From UBA7446 sp965656545 (lineage in GTDB: Bacteria; Bacteroidota; Bacteroidia; Flavobacteriales; Flavobacteriaceae): a stretch of DNA of 64,000 bases. The position numbers and the translations under genes are program-made. The notes beneath the pieces were generated by a model. That model worked only from the letters and a program-made list of their open reading frames with translations. It was not told the DNA's origin and did not search any database. The stretch spans positions 372,001 through 436,000 of the forward strand of contig CBFHKZ010000001.1 of the NCBI GenBank assembly GCA_965656545.1. Direction: 5' to 3'. Positions 53,758-60,071 of the stretch are shown here, one piece after another. How positions within the stretch are numbered: position 1 is the stretch's first letter; every line of letters starts with the position of its first letter.

Positions 53758-54735
53758 TTACATATTCCCTTTAGAGTTAGGGGGTAAGTGTTCTTTTATT
53801 TTATACCTCGTTTTGTGGTCTCTGTTTCGAATTACAATTTCACCCAAAAATCCAGCTAAAAAGAACTGGCTTCCGAGTATCATGGTTGTAAGCGCCACAA
53901 AGAATTGAGGTCTTTCGGCAATCATTCTTCCGGCGGGATTGACAAATAGTTTATCAATGCCAAGATATAGAGAGAAACTAAAGCCCATAATCAGCATAAT
54001 GCTGCCAATTAGCCCAAAAAAATACATGGGTCTTCTGCCAAAGCGATGCAGAAACCATAAGGTGATTAAGTCTAAAAAACCCTTTACAAAGCGGTCGGCT
54101 CCAAATTTAGAATGACCAAACTTGCGTTTTTGGTGTTGTACTACTTTCTCTCCAATTTTTCCAAAGCCAGCTTGCTTGGCCAACACGGGAATATAGCGGT
54201 GCATTTCGCCATACACTTCAACGGTTTTGACCACATCAATACGGTAGGCTTTTAGGCCACAATTAAAATCGTGTAGTTTGATGCCCGACACCAGTCTTGC
54301 AGACCAGTTGAAAATTTTAGAGGGAATATTTTTAAATAGTATGGAGTCGTATCTTTTCTTTTTCCACCCTGAAACCATGTCGTAATTTCCGTGGGCAATA
54401 AGTTGATACAGTTCCGGCAACTCCTCTGGCGAGTCTTGCAAATCGGCATCCATGGTGCAAACAACTTCGCCTGTGCAAGCTAAAAAGCCCGCGTGCAAAG
54501 CTTGCGACTTGCCGTAGTTGCGCAAAAACCGAATGCCGCGAATGCGTTTGTCTTGTGCAATGGTAGCTGAAACCCAGTCCCAAGCGTTGTCGGTGCTGCC
54601 GTCGTCAATAAAAATAATTTCAAAACTGAGCTCAGCCTTGTCTAAAACACGAACAATCCATGCGTAGAGTTCCGGAAGGGATGCTTCCTCATCTAAAAAC
54701 GGAATGACAATCGATAAGTTTGGCTGTTTGGTCAA
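53758..54735 (-). CDS. Family 2 glycosyltransferase, GtrB/DPM1 type
   Basis: 325 residues from a TTG at 54735 that directly follows the TAA of the upstream gene; the first strand LSIVIPFLDEEASL needs this start. GT-A motifs FIDDGSTDNAWDW and DADLQDSPEELPELY (metal-binding DAD) are clear. Two C-terminal transmembrane helices (about 230-255 and 265-300) place it in the polyprenyl-phosphate glucosyl/mannosyltransferase group, which charges undecaprenyl phosphate with a sugar for envelope glycans. Followed by the phosphosugar mutase. Confidence 0.92.
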   Translation of the reverse strand: MTKQPNLSIVIPFLDEEASLPELYAWIVRVLDKAELSFEIIFIDDGSTDNAWDWVSATIAQDKRIRGIRFLRNYGKSQALHAGFLACTGEVVCTMDADLQDSPEELPELYQLIAHGNYDMVSGWKKKRYDSILFKNIPSKIFNWSARLVSGIKLHDFNCGLKAYRIDVVKTVEVYGEMHRYIPVLAKQAGFGKIGEKVVQHQKRKFGHSKFGADRFVKGFLDLITLWFLHRFGRRPMYFFGLIGSIMLIMGFSFSLYLGIDKLFVNPAGRMIAERPQFFVALTTMILGSQFFLAGFLGEIVIRNRDHKTRYKIKEHLPPNSKGNM

Positions 54736-55242
54736 TTAACGCTTTTTTGTGAATAAGCCGGTTACCAATCCAACGACAAGCCCGATAAGGACATTCATAA
54801 TCAAAATGAATGGATAGCTTATGTAGAAGTATTTTTCTGTATTGGTTTGTTGCATTTCAATAATATCCTCATCCATAGTTGGTTGTGCTTCGCGCAGTGC
54901 ATCGGCTTGTAAAGCAGCGGTATTTGAAATAAAGTCTGTTTCAACAAAATTGATAAAGACAGTAAAGTAGGCTAATCCGATAATTCCGGCTACTAAAAAC
55001 ACACCAACCCCTAGTTTGATGGCTTGTTTTAAAGCAAGGAGCCCTGCATTGTCTTTCTTGAATGTTGTGATGGCTATTACTGCCATTGATGCAGGTATCA
55101 AGACATTAATTGCCTGAATAACGGGTGATTGATCATAAGTCATGTCCATAAAGAAAAGCATGATGCTAAACGCGATTCCAATGCCGCCAGCCATGGCACC
55201 ATAGCGATAATTATAAGCTCCTAATTTTGGTGAAGTTCCCAT
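54736..55242 (-). CDS. DUF4199-family membrane protein
   Basis: 168 residues from the ATG at 55242 (MGTSPKLGAYNYRYGAMAGG); the upstream in-frame ATG at 55341 overlaps the rpmE2 gene and is rejected. Four hydrophobic helices with a periplasmic segment (about 100-135). DUF4199 proteins of Bacteroidota often precede GT2 genes of this type; function unknown. Its stop is immediately followed by the glycosyltransferase start. Confidence 0.85.
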   Translation of the reverse strand: MGTSPKLGAYNYRYGAMAGGIGIAFSIMLFFMDMTYDQSPVIQAINVLIPASMAVIAITTFKKDNAGLLALKQAIKLGVGVFLVAGIIGLAYFTVFINFVETDFISNTAALQADALREAQPTMDEDIIEMQQTNTEKYFYISYPFILIMNVLIGLVVGLVTGLFTKKR

Positions 55243-55290
55243 ATGTTGTTTTTTAAGGGTTAAGTGTATGGTAAATTTAGATAAAATAAT

Positions 55291-55298
55291 TAGATTTG
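55291..55298 (+). promoter_or_regulatory. Promoter -7 element for rpmE2
   Basis: TAGATTTG matches TAnnTTTG, 25 bases upstream of the rpmE2 ATG and in the 81-base gap shared with the divergent DUF4199 gene. No clear -33 TTG. Confidence 0.5.
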
Positions 55299-55323
55299 CA
55301 CCCCCTTTAAAAGGAAACGCATT

Positions 55324-55575
55324 ATGAAACAAGGTATACATCCCGACAATTATCGCTTGGTAGCATTCAAGGATATGTCTAATGAAGACGTCTTTATAAC
55401 AAAGTCAACTGCCAACGCTAAGGACAAAATTGAACTAGATGGTGTTGAATATCCGTTAGTTAAACTGGAAATTTCACGTACATCACACCCATTCTATACA
55501 GGTAAATCTAAACTTGTAGACACGGCTGGACGTATTGACAAGTTCAAGAACAAATACGCCAAATTCAAAAAATAA
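55324..55575 (+). CDS. rpmE2: 50S ribosomal protein L31 type B, zinc-free
   Basis: 83 residues. MKQGIHPDNYRLVAFKDMSN, SRTSHPFYTGKSKLVDTAGRI and the FKNKYAKF end are the type B L31 pattern. There is no cysteine at all, so this is the C-minus, zinc-independent form. Bridges the 50S central protuberance and the 30S head. Own promoter and strong terminator: a single-gene unit. Confidence 0.96.
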   Translation: MKQGIHPDNYRLVAFKDMSNEDVFITKSTANAKDKIELDGVEYPLVKLEISRTSHPFYTGKSKLVDTAGRIDKFKNKYAKFKK

Positions 55576-55596
55576 TTTTGAATTCGAATCAAATTT

Positions 55597-55621
55597 AAAA
55601 CCTCCTTATGGAGGTTTTTTT
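55597..55621 (+). terminator. Intrinsic terminator of rpmE2
   Basis: AAAACCTCC (55597-55605), loop TTAT, GGAGGTTTT (55610-55618) followed by more T. Perfect nine-pair stem, 21 bases after the rpmE2 stop and just upstream of the next promoter. Confidence 0.9.
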
Positions 55622-55630
55622 ATTTCCACC

Positions 55631-55638
55631 TATCTTTG
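55631..55638 (+). promoter_or_regulatory. Promoter -7 element with leaderless spacing for the GlmU-like gene
   Basis: TATCTTTG, a perfect TAnnTTTG, four bases before the ATG at 55643. The rpmE2 terminator lies where the -33 box would be. Confidence 0.65.
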
Positions 55639-55642
55639 AAAC

Positions 55643-56800
55643 ATGCGTATTTGCTTATATGACGGTCCAAACCGTTCCGATCTACTGCCTTTGGTCTACA
55701 CCAGACCTGTTGCTGATTTGCTGCTCGGCGGCATGACGTTAGCCAAGCGATGGTCACTTGCGCTGCATGCTGAGGTTGTCGTTGAAACAGAAACATACCT
55801 TCAGGCAGCAACCCCTTCTTTTGACCTTGCAGTCATGGCGGGATGCCTGCCCAACCCCGAACTCCTATCGGCAATCAAAGGTTTAAAGGACGGACAGAAA
55901 CTGATGTGCAACGGCACCATGATTGCTTTTAGTGGTGCTGGCGCTAGTACGGAGAAGGCATTGGAAACATTTGAAGCCATTGACATAGCCACTGAAATAA
56001 GTCTTGTTCGCTATCCGTGGGATTTGTTCTCCAAAAATGCGGAGGTCCTGATTGAGGATGTCACTTTTTTTAGTGCTACACACAACAACAAACTAAACAA
56101 AACCAACCAACACCACGGTAAATATCCGGTGATGCTTGGCGCAAATGTCACTTCGTTTGCAGCAGTATACAACACACAGGACGGGCCCATTATCATTGAC
56201 GATGATGCAACCGTTATGGAAGGCGCTTTGCTTCGTGGACCTATATATATAGGTAAAAACAGCGTTGTTAAAATGGGCGCCAAAATCTATGGTGGTACCA
56301 GTCTTGGTCCACATTGTAAGGCAGGTGGCGAGCTCAACAACGTGGTGATGCTTGGCAACAGCAATAAAGGGCACGATGGCTTTTTGGGTAATGCTGCAAT
56401 AGGGGAGTGGTGTAATTTGGGCGCTGCGACCGATGCTTCAAACCTTAAAAACGATTACGGTAACACCCGTGCTTGGAACTACACCCAACAAAAATTTATA
56501 TCCACTGGTTTGCAGTTTTGTGGTCTCATTATGGGCGACCACTCCAAAACAGCCATACAAACGCCTTTTAATACAGCTACTGTTGTGGGCGTTGGTTGTA
56601 GTATTTTTAGCATAGGTTTTCCACGGACGTTTATTCCCAGTTTTTCACGAGGTGGATCTCAGGGCATGACTGAAAATAATTTGAACAAGATGCTAAATAC
56701 GGCTGCTGTGGTTATGGCCCGACGTGGTCAAGATATGTCTGCTGAAGACAAAGCTATTTTGACACATTTGTTTGCTGCCACCAAGCAATTCCGCCACTAG
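55643..56800 (+). CDS. GlmU-like putative sugar nucleotidyltransferase
   Basis: 385 residues. The N-terminal half (1-170) starts MRICLYDGPNRSDLLPLVYTRPVADLL, like the NTP_transf_4-type domain of Bacteroidota, and lacks the GxGTRM loop of true GlmU. Residues about 180-330 are a left-handed beta-helix with hexapeptide-like repeats (LRGPIYIGKNSVVKMGAKIYGG region). Length is below GlmU (about 455). Likely binds a nucleotide sugar or acts in cell-wall precursor supply; exact reaction unknown. Own leaderless promoter. Confidence 0.8.
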   Translation: MRICLYDGPNRSDLLPLVYTRPVADLLLGGMTLAKRWSLALHAEVVVETETYLQAATPSFDLAVMAGCLPNPELLSAIKGLKDGQKLMCNGTMIAFSGAGASTEKALETFEAIDIATEISLVRYPWDLFSKNAEVLIEDVTFFSATHNNKLNKTNQHHGKYPVMLGANVTSFAAVYNTQDGPIIIDDDATVMEGALLRGPIYIGKNSVVKMGAKIYGGTSLGPHCKAGGELNNVVMLGNSNKGHDGFLGNAAIGEWCNLGAATDASNLKNDYGNTRAWNYTQQKFISTGLQFCGLIMGDHSKTAIQTPFNTATVVGVGCSIFSIGFPRTFIPSFSRGGSQGMTENNLNKMLNTAAVVMARRGQDMSAEDKAILTHLFAATKQFRH

Positions 56801-56805
56801 GCAGG

Positions 56806-56835
56806 TTGCACCTCAATCATATAGGATTATATTTG
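56806..56835 (+). promoter_or_regulatory. Promoter for mtaB
   Basis: TTG at 56806-56808 and -7 TATATTTG at 56828-56835, 19 bases apart. The ATG is 13 bases downstream. Confidence 0.75.
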
Positions 56836-56848
56836 CAAAAACAACAAG

Positions 56849-58177
56849 ATGTCTTCCACAGGTTCGGTAGCTTTTTACACTTTGGGATGTAAGCTGAATT
56901 TTTCAGAAACATCGACTATTGCCCGTTCTTTTAAGGCAGCAGGCTACACCGAAACCGCTTTTGATACGCCTGCAGATGTATACGTTATCAACACTTGCTC
57001 GGTTACAGAAAATGCAGATAAAAAATTCAAAACCATAGTCAAGCAAGCGCTCAAGCAAAACCCCGAAGGTTTTTTGGTGGCCATAGGCTGTTATGCACAA
57101 CTTAAACCTGAAGCATTGGCTGCATTGGACGGGGTGGATTTGGTTTTAGGTGCCAACGAAAAGTTTAATGTGGTGGATTTTGTTGAGAGTAAGACGGCTT
57201 CTGAAACTGCTGTTCACGCTTGTTCTATTGATGCCGTGGAGCAGTATATTGGGAGTTATGCCATTGGCGAACGCACACGTGCATTTTTAAAGGTTCAAGA
57301 TGGTTGCGATTATAAATGCACCTACTGCACCATTCCCTTGGCGCGTGGTTTTTCACGTAGCGATACACTTGATAATATCCTTAGGCAAGCAAATGAAATT
57401 GCTGCGCAAGACATCAAAGAGGTGGTGTTGACGGGGGTTAATATTGGTGACTTTGGCAAGGGCGAGTTTGGTGCTAAGAAACACGACCATACGTTTTTTG
57501 ATTTGGTAAGTGCTTTGGACGAGGTGTCTGGTTTGGAACGCATACGTATCTCTTCTATAGAGCCCAATTTATTACGTCAAGAAACCATTGACTTTGTAGC
57601 AGATTCCAAGCGTTTTGTACCCCATTTTCACATACCACTGCAAAGTGGTAGCAACGAGATTTTGGCTGCCATGCGCAGGAGATATCAGCGCGAGCTATAT
57701 GTCAAGCGGGTGGCGCAAATAAAAACCCGTATGCCCCATGCTTGCATAGGGGTTGATGTTATTGTAGGTTTTCCTGGAGAGTCAGAAGATCATTTTATGG
57801 AAACCTATCATTTCCTCAACGAACTTGACGTTTCATACCTACACGTATTTACCTATTCGGAGCGTGAGAACACTCTTGCGGCTGGTATGTCTGCTGTTGT
57901 TCCTAAAGCGGTTCGTGCCAAAAGGAGTAAGATGTTAAGGGGTTTGTCTCAAAAAAAGCGACGTGCTTTTTATGAAAGCCAATTGGGTACTGAACAAGAA
58001 GTGTTGTTTGAGTCTGAAAACAAGAATGGATTTATCCACGGATTTACCCCTAATTACGTTAAAGTAAAAGCCTTTTGGGATCCGGCCCTATGCAATACCA
58101 TACAGCGCGTACGCTTAACTGCAATTGATGATGATGGGTTGGTAAATTTTGATGTAACAACGGCCATTACAGCCTAG
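56849..58177 (+). CDS. mtaB: tRNA t6A37 methylthiotransferase MtaB
   Basis: 442 residues. Radical SAM methylthiotransferase converting t6A to ms2t6A at tRNA position 37. N-terminal cluster cysteines Cys14 (TLGCKLNFSE), Cys50 (NTCSVTENADKK) and Cys81 (IGCYAQ); radical SAM cysteines Cys153, Cys157, Cys160 in GCDYKCTYCTIP; TRAM-like end. The GCKLNFSE motif separates MtaB from MiaB. Five bases from the convergent GNAT gene. Confidence 0.94.
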   Translation: MSSTGSVAFYTLGCKLNFSETSTIARSFKAAGYTETAFDTPADVYVINTCSVTENADKKFKTIVKQALKQNPEGFLVAIGCYAQLKPEALAALDGVDLVLGANEKFNVVDFVESKTASETAVHACSIDAVEQYIGSYAIGERTRAFLKVQDGCDYKCTYCTIPLARGFSRSDTLDNILRQANEIAAQDIKEVVLTGVNIGDFGKGEFGAKKHDHTFFDLVSALDEVSGLERIRISSIEPNLLRQETIDFVADSKRFVPHFHIPLQSGSNEILAAMRRRYQRELYVKRVAQIKTRMPHACIGVDVIVGFPGESEDHFMETYHFLNELDVSYLHVFTYSERENTLAAGMSAVVPKAVRAKRSKMLRGLSQKKRRAFYESQLGTEQEVLFESENKNGFIHGFTPNYVKVKAFWDPALCNTIQRVRLTAIDDDGLVNFDVTTAITA

Positions 58178-58182
58178 CGAAC

Positions 58183-58476
58183 CTAGATACGTACTCCAAT
58201 AGGGAGCATGCTTCTGTAGCGTTTGTTCTTGCGGATAAAACGTACAATCTCAGGGCTGGTTGGCATCATGCTGATGTTTCGCTCTGCTATGATTGACAGT
58301 ACTTCCTTGATAAAAGCATCGCTAAAATCGTTCGGGCACTTTTCTTTTGGAACTACGAGTTTAGTTAAAAAGATTTTGCGTTCCTGCTGCGCGTATTCTA
58401 TTTTGGCAAGTTCACCTTGAACTTCCGTTTCAAATTGGCGCAAAAAGGCGTTGTCAGTAACGTTGATTTTATCCAT
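58183..58476 (-). CDS. Small GNAT-family acetyltransferase (COG2388 type)
   Basis: 97 residues from the ATG at 58476 (MDKINVTDNAFLRQFE); the longer in-frame reading covers the promoter and the divergent gene's start. Core IEYAQQERKIFLTKLVVPKE and the end VRFIRKNKRYRSML resemble the short YidJ-like GNAT proteins that bind acetyl-CoA. Substrate unknown. Gap of five bases to mtaB, convergent. Confidence 0.8.
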   Translation of the reverse strand: MDKINVTDNAFLRQFETEVQGELAKIEYAQQERKIFLTKLVVPKEKCPNDFSDAFIKEVLSIIAERNISMMPTSPEIVRFIRKNKRYRSMLPIGVRI

Positions 58477-58494
58477 TAATTGATTGCTAGTTTG

Positions 58495-58502
58495 CAAATT
58501 TA
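58495..58502 (-). promoter_or_regulatory. Promoter -7 element for the small GNAT gene
   Basis: Minus strand reads TAAATTTG, a perfect TAnnTTTG, 18 bases before the ATG at 58476. It lies in the short gap shared with the divergent hydrolase gene. Confidence 0.5.
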
Positions 58503-58530
58503 CAAAAATTTTATGTACATTTAGTTTGCA

Positions 58531-59199
58531 ATGAAGAAGAGTGCTGCCATTCATGTCTATATGATGCCCGGTTTGGCTGCTAATAATGAGATTTTTGAAC
58601 GCATAAAACTCAGCAGCCCTTTCGAGGTACATTTGTTGTCTTGGTTTATGCCTAACCAGGACGAGTCCCTGGTGTCATATGCCGAACGTATGTGCGAAAA
58701 AGTGACACATCCCAATCCTGTTTTAATCGGGGTCTCTTTTGGTGGGATATTGGTGCAAGAAATGTCTAAAATTATTTCTTGTCGCAAGGTTATTATTATT
58801 TCAAGCGTGCGAACCTGGCGTGAGTTTCCCATTCATATGCGCATTACCCGTAAGACAAGTGCTTACAAGTTTTTCCCCGTTCAATGGATTGACAATTTAG
58901 AAGATTTTGTAGGTTTTGTTTTTGGCCCTACTGCACGAAAGCGCATGGATTTAAATAAAAAATACCTTTCTGTTCGATCGCCAGAATACCTGAATTGGTC
59001 GTTGGAAGTCCTTTTTAATTGGAGTCAAGATGCGCCGTTGCCCAACGTAGCACATATTCACGGAACTTATGATATGGTATTCCCAGCCCTGCACTTAAAG
59101 GATTTTATCCCAGTTCCCAAAGGAACACACGTCATGATCATGACACACGCACAATGGTTTAATCAAAACTTACCGCGGATTATCTTAACGCAAGCTTAG
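58531..59199 (+). CDS. Alpha/beta hydrolase
   Basis: 222 residues. Nucleophile elbow GVSFGG with Ser69, acid candidate in HGTYDMVFP and catalytic His candidate in GTHVMIMTHAQWF. No lid domain or signal peptide. Probably a small cytosolic esterase-like enzyme; substrate unknown. Its stop and the stop of the next gene (opposite strand) are adjacent with no gap. Confidence 0.8.
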   Translation: MKKSAAIHVYMMPGLAANNEIFERIKLSSPFEVHLLSWFMPNQDESLVSYAERMCEKVTHPNPVLIGVSFGGILVQEMSKIISCRKVIIISSVRTWREFPIHMRITRKTSAYKFFPVQWIDNLEDFVGFVFGPTARKRMDLNKKYLSVRSPEYLNWSLEVLFNWSQDAPLPNVAHIHGTYDMVFPALHLKDFIPVPKGTHVMIMTHAQWFNQNLPRIILTQA

Positions 59200-59715
59200 T
59201 TAAATCTTCTTTAATTGCTGCTGCATCAGCTTGATTTGATCGGCAAGCATGTTCTGCTTGTCCAATTTTTTAGCTTCGTTTAGGAGTAATGTGGCTTCAC
59301 GTTTACGTCTTTTCTGCATCACAATACCAGCGAGGCTGAGTTTGGCCATGGCCAAATCGTGCTTCATATTAAGACCCAGTGAAATGGCTTTTTTGAAGTG
59401 ACGTTCTGCTTTGGTCAGGTTTTTTTGCGCTTCTATCACACCGTGTAGAAAATAAAAATAGCCTTGTTGCTTTTGCGTTAGTGCAGACTCAGGGTTTTTG
59501 ATTCTGTTCAACCAGCGTTGGGTTCCTTCGAAGTCTTGTTTGCGTAGGCGTAGGAAAGAAAGTAAGATCAATTCATTCTTATAATAAAGAAAAACAAAAA
59601 TACCGGCTAGGAAGATCATCGCAATTCCATTACCGATATTTCCTTCAATAAATTGGTAAACGGCATATCCTATAGAAGCGATTGCGAGTACAATTTTTAT
59701 GAATTTTGGAAACAT
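59200..59715 (-). CDS. Membrane-anchored TPR-like protein
   Basis: 171 residues. Two N-terminal hydrophobic helices (about 5-22 and 30-45), then a helical region with LTKAERHFKKAISLGLNMKHDLAMAKLSLA, a TPR-like pattern, and a basic end. Could be a scaffold at the inner membrane; no specific family recognised. Confidence 0.75.
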   Translation of the reverse strand: MFPKFIKIVLAIASIGYAVYQFIEGNIGNGIAMIFLAGIFVFLYYKNELILLSFLRLRKQDFEGTQRWLNRIKNPESALTQKQQGYFYFLHGVIEAQKNLTKAERHFKKAISLGLNMKHDLAMAKLSLAGIVMQKRRKREATLLLNEAKKLDKQNMLADQIKLMQQQLKKI

Positions 59716-59732
59716 AGTTACAATTTAGACAA

Positions 59733-59740
59733 CAAATTTA
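59733..59740 (-). promoter_or_regulatory. Promoter -7 element for the TPR gene
   Basis: Minus strand reads TAAATTTG, 17 bases before the ATG at 59715, in the gap shared with rpmH. Confidence 0.5.
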
Positions 59741-59762
59741 CATATTTCTGCGGTAGTGTTGT

Positions 59763-59791
59763 TTGTTCTTATACGAGTTATTGTATATTTG
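59763..59791 (+). promoter_or_regulatory. Promoter for rpmH
   Basis: TTTG ending at 59765 and -7 TATATTTG at 59784-59791, 18 bases apart. The ATG at 59815 lies 23 bases downstream. Confidence 0.75.
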
Positions 59792-59814
59792 CAGCCGTCT
59801 TTAAGAAAACATTG

Positions 59815-59973
59815 ATGAAAAGAACATTTCAACCCTCGAGAAGAAAGCGTCGTAATAAACACGGCTTCATGGAGCGTATGGCTTCTGCAGCCGGACGCAA
59901 GATATTAGCAGCACGTCGCGCAAAGGGACGTAAAAAGATATCTGTCTCATCAGAACCACGTCACAAAAAATAA
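59815..59973 (+). CDS. rpmH: 50S ribosomal protein L34
   Basis: 52 residues. MKRTFQPSRRKRRNKHGFM start and RMASAAGRKILAARRAKGRKK are diagnostic. An in-frame opening further upstream lies before the promoter and is not used. Unlike most bacteria it is not next to rnpA or dnaA; a TPR gene and carB flank it. Own promoter and terminator. Confidence 0.97.
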   Translation: MKRTFQPSRRKRRNKHGFMERMASAAGRKILAARRAKGRKKISVSSEPRHKK

Positions 59974-59998
59974 GTGAATAAACCGTTTAAAACTTCAA

Positions 59999-60028
59999 GG
60001 TGTTACTATTATAGTAACACCTTTTTTT
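59999..60028 (+). terminator. Intrinsic terminator of rpmH
   Basis: GGTGTTACTAT (59999-60009) is complementary to ATAGTAACACC (60011-60021), followed by seven T. Starts 26 bases after the rpmH stop. Confidence 0.92.
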
Positions 60029-60071
60029 ATATATATTCGAGAGATTTTTGACCAACATTTAGTTGCAATTT

